The translations under genes and the position numbers were made by a program. The notes beneath the pieces are model-generated. The model did not search any database and had not been told where the DNA came from. It worked only from the letters and a program-made list of their open reading frames with translations. From Singulisphaera sp. (GTDB taxonomy: Bacteria; Planctomycetota; Planctomycetia; Isosphaerales; Isosphaeraceae), in contig DAIDJG010000536.1 of assembly GCA_027451445.1 (NCBI GenBank), forward strand, positions 1-64,000: a stretch of DNA of 64,000 nt, written 5' to 3'. Shown here piece by piece: positions 16,927-25,311 of this stretch (its first letter is position 1; each line of letters opens with the position of its first letter).

Positions 16927-18245
16927 CTAGCCGACTCGATCCGACTACGACCGCCAAGAACCGACCCCACAAGGGGTTGTGACTTGGCGGTCATTTCGTT
17001 GGTAGACGCCTCCAATCCGCCAGTAACCGTCAGTTTCCGGCTCAATCCGTCCTCTGCGGTGGGCAAATGGTGGGCAAAGCCACCGCTTATATGTTTCCCA
17101 TCCGTGCCCGTCGCGTGGGCCGAAGCCGGCTCATCTTTGCGGGGTGGCGTGGTGAGGTCGGGAAGCCCCTCAACGGCGCCGGCTACGTCGTGGAGGTTGA
17201 GGCGGGCATACACCCCCATGGTCAAGCGCGGGTCCGAATGTCGGGCCAGGGTCTGGATGACCTTCAGGGGGGCGCCGGTCTTTGAGAGCTCCGTGATGTA
17301 GGCGTAGCGAAGCGAGTGCATGTCGACCACTTCGCCGCGCTCGTTCACGTCCTTGATGCCGGCGCGTGCCAGATCCTTGCGGAGCATGATGCAGGTCGCT
17401 TTGGGCACGTGACCGAACAGGGGTTCCCCGGGCGCCTTGCGGTCTAACCAGGCTCGAAGCGCTGGTACCAGGCTCGGCGGGATCGGCTGCGTAGCCTCAT
17501 GCTTGTTTTTCGTGTAACCGCACCGTGCGATGATCGCGGGAGTCGCGTCGTCGAGGCGGAACGACTGGCGTGCGAGCCTCTGCATCTCGGTACGCCGCAA
17601 TCCTGTGACGGCCCCGACCAAGTACATGGCGGCCCGGTCCGGCCCCGACACTCCTCGCCACTCGGGGGCCTGGCGGGTCACGTCAAGCAAGGTTCGTAAC
17701 TCATCGGCCGAGAGGGGGCAACGGATACGCCGGCGGTCGCTCTTGACGTCGCCACGCTCCAAACCCCGGAGTGCGTAGTCGCCACAGCGACCGTCATCCC
17801 AGAGCCACTTGCTGAGAGCCTTGGCGGCTGTGATGTAGGAGTTGAGCGTCCGGACCGAAAACTCCTCGACGTCGCGTAGCGTGCCTATCACCGACAGCAC
17901 CGCCGAGGGGGTGAGGTCGCCGATCCGCTCGAGTTTGCCGTCCCGGATTACGCGCTCGAGGTAAGTGCGGGTCTGGTCGATGTGCTGCTGGTTGCGGCCC
18001 TTGTCGACCATCGTGCCGATGAACTCGTCCACGTGCTCCTGGATCGGCCGGCGGGACTCTTTGAGGATGCGGAGCGTCTTTGGGTCCAACTCGCCGGACC
18101 GGATGCGGTGGGCCTCCGTCTCGGCGTGGCGGGCCATGGCCTCGGTCTCGCGTCGGTCTGGGCAACCAGCCGACTCACGTTTGACGCCGTTGGCGTCGGT
18201 GTACCTATAGTGCCAAACCCGTCCGCGTTTTCTAAGCGATGCCAT
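16872..18245 (-). CDS. Tyrosine recombinase / integrase of the tRNA-His element (integrated form)
   Basis: 457 residues from ATG 18245 (MASLRKRGRVWHYRY); 14 more residues would be read from 18287. An N-terminal Arm-binding-like segment and core-binding domain (about 65-165) precede the catalytic domain: Arg217 in TGLRRTE, a Lys in TKNKHEATQPIP, His310 and Arg313 in MHSLRYA, His336 in ARHSDPR and the nucleophile Tyr346 in GVYARL. All catalytic residues are present. The last 17 or so residues are encoded by the antisense of tRNA-His and end LAP. The reading frame crosses the attachment core: in the excised circle it would continue after Leu455 into the frame at 35764-35528, giving about 533 residues. 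Transcription is opposite to the tRNA. Confidence 0.95.
   Translation of the reverse strand: MASLRKRGRVWHYRYTDANGVKRESAGCPDRRETEAMARHAETEAHRIRSGELDPKTLRILKESRRPIQEHVDEFIGTMVDKGRNQQHIDQTRTYLERVIRDGKLERIGDLTPSAVLSVIGTLRDVEEFSVRTLNSYITAAKALSKWLWDDGRCGDYALRGLERGDVKSDRRRIRCPLSADELRTLLDVTRQAPEWRGVSGPDRAAMYLVGAVTGLRRTEMQRLARQSFRLDDATPAIIARCGYTKNKHEATQPIPPSLVPALRAWLDRKAPGEPLFGHVPKATCIMLRKDLARAGIKDVNERGEVVDMHSLRYAYITELSKTGAPLKVIQTLARHSDPRLTMGVYARLNLHDVAGAVEGLPDLTTPPRKDEPASAHATGTDGKHISGGFAHHLPTAEDGLSRKLTVTGGLEASTNEMTAKSQPLVGSVLGGRSRIESARVDDGIRTRDIQIHNLAP
16881..16927 (+). repeat. attL core (47 bp)
   Basis: Identical over 47 bp to 35765-35811. It spans the anticodon arm through the 3' end of tRNA-His plus one base. 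The flanking bases differ on both sides (C/T on the left, T/C on the right), which defines the limits. It also encodes, on the opposite strand, the residues IRTRDIQIHNL near the end of the integrase. Confidence 0.95.
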
Positions 18246-18316
18246 GGAGGCCTCCTTCGGCGCAGGGCGCCGGCATGATGCGCGCACTGTCGGCGCGGGT
18301 CAAGTAGGAACTTGAG

Positions 18317-21010
18317 TCAACAGGAAGCGCCGAACGCTTCGAGTGGCGGAGCAGTAGGGTCGAGAGTGATGACACGCGTACCCCAAGCGGTCACACGGCC
18401 GACAACCTCACTTCGTCGGGTCACAGGAGGTGAGTCATGCAAGCGGTGAGGATGACGAGGATGAACGAGGATGTTTTGGCCGGTCTCCGTACGTGTTGAC
18501 GTATCACCACACGTATTCAAGTAGTTATGAGATCGGAAATCTTCCGCGCTAGGGGTAAAACATCCTCGTTCATCCTCGTCATCCTCACCGCTAGGTTTGG
18601 AGTTTGGGGGGGTTGAGTCGGATCGGGTAACTCGCCAGAGTTTCGCCCGATGCTTTTCGCCCGCGAGGCGGAAGCATAGCCCCGCGATGAAACTGTCCTT
18701 CATTCCGCGAAGGATCTTGCCGAGGCTTTGCCCGTCGATGGGTTTTCCGGAGCGCTCGAGGCTCGATAGGGCGTCCCGCATCGTCGGAAAGTCCGACTCT
18801 GACCCCTCCGCCAGCAACCGTAGAGCCTGCTTGACCGTGATCCCAGTGTCACCACCGGGGAGCTCGAGCCATCCTTCGAGCAACGCCACCTTGGCGCGTC
18901 GAGAGTCAGAGTCGGCCGCTACCTCCAGCCTGGTTGCGCAGCAATCGAGCCCGGTCGCAAACCACGTCGCCCCTCGTACACATCGGTCCCACGCCTCATA
19001 CGAACCCAGGAGTGGCCAACCTCCGTTGGGATGACCGGCCAACGCGTGGGCCTTTAGGATCGTCAGGACGTCCCCGATTCGGTTGGGGCGTGATTCGCGG
19101 ATGTAGGTGCGCAGGTCCTTGATGTGGATGTCGTCCCGCTCTTCGGGATATTCGAGTGGTGTGACGAGCCGACATGGAAGCCACCGGCGGTAAGCGTCTT
19201 TGGTCGGGGTGATGTTGTTGCCCGATAAGAACCAGGTGAGGCGCAGCGGCAATTCGCCAGTCAGAGACGGCGTGCCGAGGATACGGCCGTTCACGGAGTC
19301 GGAGGTCAACGCGGAGTCGAGCGCCGAATTGCCGTAACTGGATCCCTCATCCAGGTTGTCGAAATGAACAGTACGTTGACCGCTCAGGGCAAGCGCGATC
19401 TTGACCTTATCCGCTTCAACGGAATCTCGCGGGTACGCGGTCGACGGTACGCAACGCCCGTAAGCCGTCAACCCGATGGTGTCGATCAAGATTCCCTTCC
19501 CGGATCCAGCCTTGTTGCCGATCAACGCAACGCCCGGGACGGGCCCGGGAATCGCTGGCCGCGCGACCTCAGTAAGGAGTGCCGAAAGGTAAACCGCCCA
19601 GTCGTTCTCCGTCTCGAACGGGAATTGTCGGACCGGCTCACGAAGTCTCTCAGCGGCGGCGATCGCATCGTCTCGGGTTGGTTCGGCGGGGATCGGCGGA
19701 AAGTCGATCGATGGCCGGTACATGATGCCGGTTGCCGGGTCATAGCCGGGCGTGTCAACGATCGTCCCGTCCGGGCGCGGGAACGGACACTCCGACACAG
19801 CTACCAAAGGTCGAACGCCTGGGTACTCTTTGGTCGCGGCGATGGCGCGAATCAGCCAGTTTGGCGGGTGGCAATCGACGGCGATTTCCTCACCGGCTTT
19901 ATCTCTCTTGACCTCAAAGAACGATGCGCAGCGCGTGAGTCTACAGCCGATCGTGGCTTCCGATAGCGTGATGACTTTTGGGGTCCCGAGTACCTGGTTC
20001 AGAAGCGTTCGACCCGTCAACGGCACTGCGTCCTTTGCCTCGCTCGTGATCGAGACGAGGGACCCACCGCGCTGGTATAGGCCTGGATCGCGGGCGAGCG
20101 TCGGAAGGGTCTCGGCCAACACGATGTCGCGTCGAGTGGTGACCTCGATGGCCGGGCGGTCGTCGGCGCCGGTCCCCGCCTGATTGTCGTTTAATTGGTC
20201 GACCGGGGGAGCGCTCCAAGGTGGCGTCGCATCAATGATCGCCCGTAGGCTCTCCGCGGTTTCGCCGACGTCGAACCAGTCGGAGACGTCGCCATGGTCT
20301 GGCAGCTCGGGGAGCTCGACAACCTTCACGCTGGCCGCAACCGGCGCGACGGATCGGGCAACCAGTTCGGCATGGTCCCGGCCGGGCTTGTCGTTGTCGG
20401 GCAAGATGACGACGTGGCGATCGGCCAGGTGGTCAGAGTATTCGTCCCGCCACTTCCCAGCTCCGCCAACGTTGCAGGTGGCCTTGAAGCCCTCGGCGCG
20501 GAGGCGGTCGACATCCTTTTCGCCCTCAACGATCACGATCACGCCAGCGTCGGAGGCAATGAGTTCGGGCAATCGGTACGGGACGAGCCGGACCCCTTTC
20601 ATGCAGCCCTTGCCAGTTCGCCAACCGCCGTTGCCGTCGGGTGGGTTCTGAAAGAAGTCCTTGGGACTGGTCCGGGTGACTCGGTAAAGCACACTCCCGG
20701 ACTCGTCACGGTAGAGGTACGTCGCGACGATTTCGGGGTGCCCGTTTGTCTTCGCGTGTCCGCTTCGCTCCGGGCCGGGCACGTGCTCCACACCACAGGG
20801 GCATTTACCACTCGAGCGGTGGCTCCACGTTTGGCTCCGTGGGTGGAACCTGGCGTTACCGGCGTGCTCTTCACGCGTGCAGTGGACCCATCCATCGAAA
20901 CCATCGAATCCAAAGCAACGTTGATCGTGGCCGCGGGGAAGATCCTCGTGACCTCCACAGACGGGGCACGGATGTTCGGCCGTGTGACGCTGCGGGGTGG
21001 TTGTCGTCAT
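18317..21010 (-). CDS. Primase-helicase-type replication protein (zinc finger, TOPRIM, helicase-like ATPase)
   Basis: 897 residues. The N-terminus has a zinc-binding CPVCGG (15-20) with further Cys/His to residue 44 and a second pair CPCG (70-73). A TOPRIM domain follows: VIVIVEGEKDVDRL (about 157-170) carries the Glu and VVILPDNDKPGRDH (200-213) the Asp pair. The C-terminal half has a Walker A GNKAGSGKG (498-506) and a Walker B-like VHFDNLDE (548-555). This order matches replication primases of phages, plasmids and phage satellites, so it probably replicates the excised element. Its start overlaps the small HTH gene upstream as ATGA. The last 90 residues are encoded by an inverted repeat region (18442-18592) and look poorly constrained. 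Confidence 0.85.
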   Translation of the reverse strand: MTTTTPQRHTAEHPCPVCGGHEDLPRGHDQRCFGFDGFDGWVHCTREEHAGNARFHPRSQTWSHRSSGKCPCGVEHVPGPERSGHAKTNGHPEIVATYLYRDESGSVLYRVTRTSPKDFFQNPPDGNGGWRTGKGCMKGVRLVPYRLPELIASDAGVIVIVEGEKDVDRLRAEGFKATCNVGGAGKWRDEYSDHLADRHVVILPDNDKPGRDHAELVARSVAPVAASVKVVELPELPDHGDVSDWFDVGETAESLRAIIDATPPWSAPPVDQLNDNQAGTGADDRPAIEVTTRRDIVLAETLPTLARDPGLYQRGGSLVSITSEAKDAVPLTGRTLLNQVLGTPKVITLSEATIGCRLTRCASFFEVKRDKAGEEIAVDCHPPNWLIRAIAATKEYPGVRPLVAVSECPFPRPDGTIVDTPGYDPATGIMYRPSIDFPPIPAEPTRDDAIAAAERLREPVRQFPFETENDWAVYLSALLTEVARPAIPGPVPGVALIGNKAGSGKGILIDTIGLTAYGRCVPSTAYPRDSVEADKVKIALALSGQRTVHFDNLDEGSSYGNSALDSALTSDSVNGRILGTPSLTGELPLRLTWFLSGNNITPTKDAYRRWLPCRLVTPLEYPEERDDIHIKDLRTYIRESRPNRIGDVLTILKAHALAGHPNGGWPLLGSYEAWDRCVRGATWFATGLDCCATRLEVAADSDSRRAKVALLEGWLELPGGDTGITVKQALRLLAEGSESDFPTMRDALSSLERSGKPIDGQSLGKILRGMKDSFIAGLCFRLAGEKHRAKLWRVTRSDSTPPNSKPSGEDDEDERGCFTPSAEDFRSHNYLNTCGDTSTRTETGQNILVHPRHPHRLHDSPPVTRRSEVVGRVTAWGTRVITLDPTAPPLEAFGASC
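18442..18592. repeat. Perfect 36-bp inverted repeat with internal iteron-like units, candidate origin
   Basis: Arms 18442-18477 and 18557-18592 are perfectly complementary over 36 bp, with 79 bp between. Each arm contains direct repeats of the unit GAGGATGA. Within the loop, ACGTGT and ACACGT pair again. The repeat lies inside the 3' end of the primase gene. Origins of element replication are often located at or in the initiator gene, so an origin is a reasonable guess; no experimental support is visible. Confidence 0.8.
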
Positions 21011-21249
21011 GACGCTCCCCCTGCCAACAGCGCGTCGAGTGCGTCAAGGTGCACGTAAAGCCCGCGACCGATCCTCTCGGTCTTGAGGCGTCCGGCGTCG
21101 ATGAGGCGTGTTACGGTCGCCACCGGGACGTCTGCCAGAGCGGCCGCGACCGCGACGGGGACGGTGGCTCGTGTGGGCCGAGGACCGGTGGGGGGATCGT
21201 GTGCGGGCCGCCCTTGCCGGGCGCGATGCTGCGATCTATCATGAACCAT
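21007..21249 (-). CDS. Small helix-turn-helix (MerR/excisionase-like) DNA-binding protein
   Basis: 80 residues. VAVAAALADVPVATVTRLIDAGRLKTERIGRGLYVHLDALDALL is a winged helix-turn-helix of the excisionase/AlpA kind: recognition helix VATVTRLID, then wing GRGLYV. The stop overlaps the primase ATG (ATGA), suggesting coupling. It may be the excisionase that directs the integrase, or a repressor of the replication gene. Two further proteins of the same type are in the element, at 21328 and 27174. Confidence 0.7.
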   Translation of the reverse strand: MVHDRSQHRARQGRPAHDPPTGPRPTRATVPVAVAAALADVPVATVTRLIDAGRLKTERIGRGLYVHLDALDALLAGGAS

Positions 21250-21327
21250 GTTGGAGATCCCGGTTGAAGCGCAATGAGGAAGTCGAGAGGACCCGTCGAG
21301 GGCACGGCGGGTCCTCTTTACGCGCGG

Positions 21328-21582
21328 TTACTTGGCGCCGCCGGCGTTGACCCAGGCGGCGATCGTCTCGGGCCGCCACAACGGCGCCCGCCCGATGCGC
21401 AAATCGGGTTGCGGGAACCGGCCCGCGCTACGCTCGCGCTCGAGGGTGCGACGCGAGATGTTGAGGGCTTTGGCAACGGTTTCGAGTCGCCATGCCAACA
21501 CCGCGGCGGTCAGAGTCGCCTGGGGTGTGACGGGATCCGGCGGTGGTGTGGGCGCCGGGAACGTCCGGAGGGCACGGGTCAT
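21328..21582 (-). CDS. AlpA/excisionase-like helix-turn-helix protein
   Basis: 84 residues. AWRLETVAKALNISRRTLERE then FPQPDLRIGRAPLWRPETIAAWV is the AlpA/DUF-type HTH pattern found in phage and satellite regulators. Proline-rich N-terminus. Its ATG overlaps the stop of a 59-codon ORF (21579-21758) as ATGA. Together with the gene at 21007 it forms a small regulatory block upstream of the primase. Candidate excisionase or transcription activator. Confidence 0.75.
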   Translation of the reverse strand: MTRALRTFPAPTPPPDPVTPQATLTAAVLAWRLETVAKALNISRRTLERERSAGRFPQPDLRIGRAPLWRPETIAAWVNAGGAK

Positions 21583-21758
21583 CGGGTGCCCCCTTTGGAT
21601 TCAGTGATGCCTGACTCGGATGTCTTCGGTGTCTGCTCGTTCGCGGCGCGAATCGAGAGTCGGTAGAGCGCCCGTAGCAGCCGGCCCTCACGGATGTGCT
21701 GGGCAAGGCGCTCACGGACCACTGGCGGGGACGGGATTAGGCTCTGCGTCTGGCTCAT
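21579..21758 (-). CDS. 59-residue conserved-type ORF of mobile elements
   Basis: A short ORF, ATG at 21758 with AGGAGG 8 bases upstream, stop overlapping the next ATG (ATGA). The product starts MSQTQSLIPSPPVVRERLA and contains HIREGRLLRALYRLSIRAA, an amphipathic helix pair. I recall proteins of this type beside HTH genes in planctomycete elements; function unknown. The ribosome site and the overlap are the main support. Confidence 0.6.
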   Translation of the reverse strand: MSQTQSLIPSPPVVRERLAQHIREGRLLRALYRLSIRAANEQTPKTSESGITESKGGTR

Positions 21759-21866
21759 CGGGTGATCCTCCTAGTGGTGGCAAGTCCACTCGGGATCACT
21801 CTACGGACGGCTTGTTACCGGCCCGTTACCGCTGAGTTACTTCTGAGTTACCGCTACGGTTTTTCC

Positions 21867-22745
21867 TCACGCTTTCACTTTGAAGACGCATCCGGATCCA
21901 GTCGTAAACTTGATGGGAACGCCGAACTCCACAAGAAAATCATTTGTCTTTGATGCGTTTGTCCGAATCGTTCCGTCGGAAGTTGTGTTGTCCCCATGAA
22001 CATGCTGCGCGACGTCATCGAAACTGGCGGATGTACGTTCGAGCATGAATTCTACGAGCGCGGCCTTCGTCGACGCCCCCTTCTTTTTCAGCTCTTGGAT
22101 TGCATCAACCTCCGTCATCTCGATCGTTGGAGTCGGCGGTGCGCCGCCATCTGATCGTCCCGGTCGATCGCCGGGAGCATGCCCGTCGTTCGGAGATAGA
22201 GTCTCATCGCCAGGCGGTGCCATAGGCTCCTCGGCCGCTACGTCGACGGATGGGGTCGGGACGTCCGCGGACGTGTCGATCGCCTCCAGGGTCGACTCTT
22301 GCCCCGGTGTTTGTGGTACCGGGAGACGATCGCCGAGGATCGCCGCGCGAAGTAGCCAAAGCCCTTCCAGGGGATTCCCGGACGCCTCGACGTCATGATC
22401 GACGTGCAAGCGCCTGGCGTGTGCGAGCGCGGCCGCAAGAAGGGCCTCCGGAGCGGCTTCCTGGTTGGACTCGAGCTCCTGGATCGTGGCTTCGTCATAC
22501 CGCCCTTCGAGCGGTCCACCACGGCGGTAGATTGCCTCGAAGATCCCGACGCGTTTAATCCAGGTTTCGAGCCATTCGAGGAGCGCGGCTTTGGACGTCG
22601 GCGCCTTGTCGGGTTGCCGCTCGTCTTTCCATCCGAACACGAGGTCGTCACGTTGAACGACCGGTAACGGCTTGCCCTGATCGTCAAGGAATGGGATAGG
22701 TTTGGCGTCCGGTGCGGGCGCCTGCTCGCGCGATGGGGTTGACAT
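21867..22745 (-). CDS. Hypothetical protein with C-terminal winged-helix-like end
   Basis: 292 residues from ATG 22745 (MSTPSREQAPAPDA). Residues about 40-170 are helical and charged (KAALLEWLETWIKRVGIFEAIYRRGG), followed by a long Pro/Ala/Asp linker (about 170-215). The last 85 residues (VDAIQELKKKGASTKAALVEFML, then DDVAQHVHGDNTTSDGTIRTNASKTND) look like a winged helix, with the wing near FTTGSGCVF. Possibly a DNA-binding regulator of the element. No known family recognised. It ends 108 bases before the 59-residue ORF. Confidence 0.5.
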   Translation of the reverse strand: MSTPSREQAPAPDAKPIPFLDDQGKPLPVVQRDDLVFGWKDERQPDKAPTSKAALLEWLETWIKRVGIFEAIYRRGGPLEGRYDEATIQELESNQEAAPEALLAAALAHARRLHVDHDVEASGNPLEGLWLLRAAILGDRLPVPQTPGQESTLEAIDTSADVPTPSVDVAAEEPMAPPGDETLSPNDGHAPGDRPGRSDGGAPPTPTIEMTEVDAIQELKKKGASTKAALVEFMLERTSASFDDVAQHVHGDNTTSDGTIRTNASKTNDFLVEFGVPIKFTTGSGCVFKVKA

Positions 22746-22891
22746 CTTGCACCATGCTTTCAAGGGCCGGTCCGTGTGGCGCGCCGGGCATGGTTCCGGA
22801 GCGCCACACGGTCCGCTTGGCCGTCCAGCTTGCAATCTGGACGACCGTCCCTCGCAGGTGATTCTACGCCCTTCGAACGGCCGTGGGAACG

Positions 22892-23206
22892 TCAGTTCAC
22901 CAGGACCTCTACGGGATCGGCGATGCGGCGGATTGTGGCCGGCAGTGCCTCCCAGGCGATGTAAAACAGGACTTCATCATCGCCGTAACGGACGTGTTCG
23001 TTCCGAACCTTCGTCACGGTCACATCGACATAGTGGACGCCTGGGACAAAGCGAAATCCGTCCGGGTAATCCTTGACCGCCTCGGCGAACCGGACCGTCT
23101 GCCCCACCGTCAGGCGCTCCCCGCGGTGGATTGGGATCACGGCATCGTGCCGCCGCCCACGTTGCATCTTCGTCAGTTCACAGTTGTCAATCGGGTACGT
23201 TCGCAT
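22892..23206 (-). CDS. Hypothetical small protein, possibly ASCH-like
   Basis: 104 residues. The N-terminus ELTKMQRGRRHDAVIPIH, the following LTVGQTVRFAEAVKDY and the strand VHYVDVTVTKVRNEHVRYGDDEVLF read as a small beta-barrel like the ASCH/DUF3850 fold. That fold usually binds RNA or nucleotides. The call rests on pattern only. Frame and composition are coding-like, and it lies in the minus-strand block of the element. Confidence 0.4.
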   Translation of the reverse strand: MRTYPIDNCELTKMQRGRRHDAVIPIHRGERLTVGQTVRFAEAVKDYPDGFRFVPGVHYVDVTVTKVRNEHVRYGDDEVLFYIAWEALPATIRRIADPVEVLVN

Positions 23207-23284
23207 GGTTGCACTCCATGGTGCAGGTTGTGGAGGCCGAGACGGGAACGCGACGATTCCCGCCTCTGGCCTTCTCTGGGTTCA

Positions 23285-23593
23285 TCAAGCCCACCAGGTC
23301 CGTCGTTCGGCGGGTGGCTGGTCATCTTGAATATCTTCCCTGATCGATTCGTGTGGTACACTTCCAGTGTGCGGCGGCAAAACCTTATGGGCCGCATCCT
23401 GCCTGGGGTTGCTCGGCGAAGGTTCCCGGAATCGAGCTTGAACGCTGGCACCGTTCCACTCAATTTCGCGAAGCCTTCCGAGCAAGGTGACGACGGTTTG
23501 CCTGACGCTCGGGATCCACATCAGGGCAATGGTGCCGCAACCAATGAGGCACCGGTAGACGAGCCAATCGGCCACGTCAACGTGTAACTGCAT
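23285..23593 (-). CDS. Possible small membrane protein
   Basis: 102 residues. One hydrophobic segment near the N-terminus (LVYRCLIGCGTIALMWIPSV) with a charged hydrophilic tail. No homolog recognised. It is in the minus-strand block but separated from neighbours. It could be spurious; only the membrane segment and frame length support it. Confidence 0.3.
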   Translation of the reverse strand: MQLHVDVADWLVYRCLIGCGTIALMWIPSVRQTVVTLLGRLREIEWNGASVQARFREPSPSNPRQDAAHKVLPPHTGSVPHESIREDIQDDQPPAERRTWWA

Positions 23594-23949
23594 TTCGCAC
23601 TTTCAATCAAAGGGTGCAGGGGACAGAAACGAGGTCCCGGTCTTTCATTGATGCGGTCGAGTGCGTTGAACCGATCGAGAAAGGCCGAATGGCCTCGTGA
23701 AACGCGAAGTGGAATTTCCTATTGTCAACAAGTCTACGACGGCATCGTCAAGGCAGCAAACCAAACGCAAATAAAAAACTCTTCGTTGTCGATACGATCG
23801 CTACAACCGTTAGTTCCAGAAAGTCCGGCACCGTCGCGGTCCGCAGGTTCTCTACCACCGGCGGAATCGCAACTCCACGCTCAGTTCCGACGCGGGAGTC
23901 AGTTAGCGCAAATTTGCGCTAACTGGTCTGCGGTGGGATGGCGGTGCGT
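23594..23949. other. Intergenic region with perfect palindrome
   Basis: About 355 bases with no ORF supported. Its one clear feature is the 26-bp palindrome at 23900-23925 just downstream of the minus-strand gene that ends at 23950. The rest is A-rich compared with the neighbourhood. Confidence 0.5.
23900..23925. promoter_or_regulatory. Perfect 26-bp palindrome, copy 1
   Basis: CAGTTAGCGCAAA followed by its exact reverse complement. A second copy with one mismatch is at 33702-33729 in the same element. There is no T-tract, so this is more like a protein-binding operator or a replication or packaging site than a terminator. Confidence 0.7.
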
Positions 23950-24789
23950 TCAAAACTCCGCGACAAGACCGGCGATCGCCCGCGCGAGCATGTCACGACG
24001 ACCTTCTGGGCACTCCCTTATTGCCTCCCGGATGCGAGGGGAGATGTCAGACCAGATTGCGTTGAACAGCTCCTCGTCTTCATCGGTAACGGGAGGGGTA
24101 ATCGGCTTGCTCTTCGGCTCGGGCGGCGCGGCCTTGGCTTTCACCTTCGCCACGGACGCCTTGACCTGTTTCGCCGTGGGAGTCTTGCCATCGGCGGATT
24201 TCGTCGCGTCCCGCCAGGCTTCACGCTGCTCTTCGGGTTCGAGGCCGGAGAGCGGCCGGAGTTGGGATTCGCGGACCTCCGGTGGAGGGGGCGGCGCGGA
24301 AGATTCGTCCACAATTGTGGACATTTTCAGCGAGGGCAGACCAATATTCTCGGCCGTTTCGCTGGCGTCGATGAGTTGATACGCTCGCGATTTCGCCATA
24401 TTCCATCGCGTCGAAACATACTCTTCAAACGTCGGGAACTCTGCACGATAGAGGCGTTGCTCCTTGATGCCGAGCAACGCCGAACCGACCTCGAGGAACG
24501 TGCGCATACCTTGTCTGATGGTTTCTTCGTGATGCTGGAGTCTGCTGTACTCGTCATCGGATAGCCGGTTTGGGCCGGGGGTGGTCGAAGCGTTTTCGGC
24601 GCCGACTGGCCTGAGAATCGGGCGTCGATTGCCTTGTGCCCTTCTGACTTCTCGTCGGCACTCGAGCGAGCAAACGTCAACGTTCTTACCCTGGTAGCGC
24701 TGAACCCAGGATGTGCGAGGACGCCCGCATACGAAGCAAGCCACCGTTTCAGTCCTCTCAGTTGGTGCCCATCTCCCCGCCGGCCACAC
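23950..24789 (-). CDS. Zinc-finger protein with ParB/KorB-like central segment
   Basis: 279 residues from GTG 24789, which has AGGAG nine bases upstream. The N-terminus has a zinc-binding pattern CFVCG...CSLECRR. The middle (EVGSALLGIKEQRLYRAEFPTFEEYVSTRWNMAKSRAYQLIDASE) is a segment I know from phage and plasmid regulatory or partition proteins that contain a helix-turn-helix. The C-terminus is charged and Ala/Lys-rich, then amphipathic. Possibly a regulator or a partition-like protein of the element. It sits just upstream of the palindrome copy 1. Confidence 0.55.
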   Translation of the reverse strand: MWPAGRWAPTERTETVACFVCGRPRTSWVQRYQGKNVDVCSLECRREVRRAQGNRRPILRPVGAENASTTPGPNRLSDDEYSRLQHHEETIRQGMRTFLEVGSALLGIKEQRLYRAEFPTFEEYVSTRWNMAKSRAYQLIDASETAENIGLPSLKMSTIVDESSAPPPPPEVRESQLRPLSGLEPEEQREAWRDATKSADGKTPTAKQVKASVAKVKAKAAPPEPKSKPITPPVTDEDEELFNAIWSDISPRIREAIRECPEGRRDMLARAIAGLVAEF

Positions 24790-24801
24790 GCCAGGCGGCT
24801 C

Positions 24802-25029
24802 CTACCGCAAAGGCGGAGCTCGGAACCCCTTCGCTGCCGCCAGCGCTTTCATCGACTCACGGAACAGATCGGCCTCCGTTCCGCCGAGATGCTTCGCGAA
24901 CTCGCCCATCCAGGTCTTGTACTCAGGCGATGTCTTCACGGCGAACGTCGTCGTGATCCGGCCCGGCCCCGAACCCTGCGGTCGCCCAGACCCCGGACGT
25001 GGCCCCCCGCGCTTCTTCGGTTCGCTCAT
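24802..25029 (-). CDS. Small basic phage-type protein
   Basis: 75 residues from ATG 25029. MSEPKKRGGPRPGSGRPQGS is the GGxRPGxGRP motif found at the N-terminus of phage terminase small subunits and DNA-binding proteins. The rest (TTTFAVKTSPEYKTWMGEFAKHLG) resembles a ribbon-helix-helix or small helical domain. An upstream extension to 25221 overlaps the promoter region and is not favoured. It may be a DNA-binding protein of the element. Confidence 0.55.
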   Translation of the reverse strand: MSEPKKRGGPRPGSGRPQGSGPGRITTTFAVKTSPEYKTWMGEFAKHLGGTEADLFRESMKALAAAKGFRAPPLR

Positions 25030-25177
25030 GATTCGCTCCACCCTGTTCGCGTGCGTGGTCTGGTAGGAATCATCCCACGAGGGGATTCTATCCCACGTTT
25101 GGTTGAAGGTCAAACTCTGGTTTGGAAGTAATTTCTTATCGCTCGAAGAAAAATCGAGAATCGTGTTTGGTTTCTGG

Positions 25178-25206
25178 TTGACACCATAGTAAAACCGTAG
25201 TATAGT
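25178..25206 (+). promoter_or_regulatory. Sigma70-type promoter
   Basis: TTGACA (25178-25183), 17-bp spacer, TATAGT (25201-25206). This is the best consensus match seen in the window. It drives the plus-strand cluster that starts at 25312, through a leader of about 100 bases. The region 25030-25311 contains no other feature apart from this promoter and the hairpin. Confidence 0.75.
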
Positions 25207-25246
25207 TCTGATGTCGGGCAAGCAATGGGCAAGCCCGAAACAAAAC

Positions 25247-25280
25247 GAGCCTTACGAGTGCTGTAACACCCGCAAGGCTC
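25247..25280 (+). promoter_or_regulatory. Leader hairpin
   Basis: GAGCCTT (25247-25253) pairs with AAGGCTC (25274-25280) between the promoter and the first gene. The 20-base loop has further partial pairing. It precedes the AAGGAG ribosome site, so it could control translation or stability. Confidence 0.5.
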
Positions 25281-25311
25281 TAGGCAAAAGGCTAACAAGG
25301 AGCCCTCCGCC

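Noticed and set aside
16875-16927. IRTRDIQIHNL at the integrase end as a protein motif
   Set aside because: It is the antisense translation of tRNA-His, fixed by the tRNA and not by protein function.
18317-18592. CRISPR-like repeats (GAGGATGA units)
   Set aside because: Units are short, contiguous and within an inverted repeat; there are no spacers. No CRISPR array was seen anywhere in the window.
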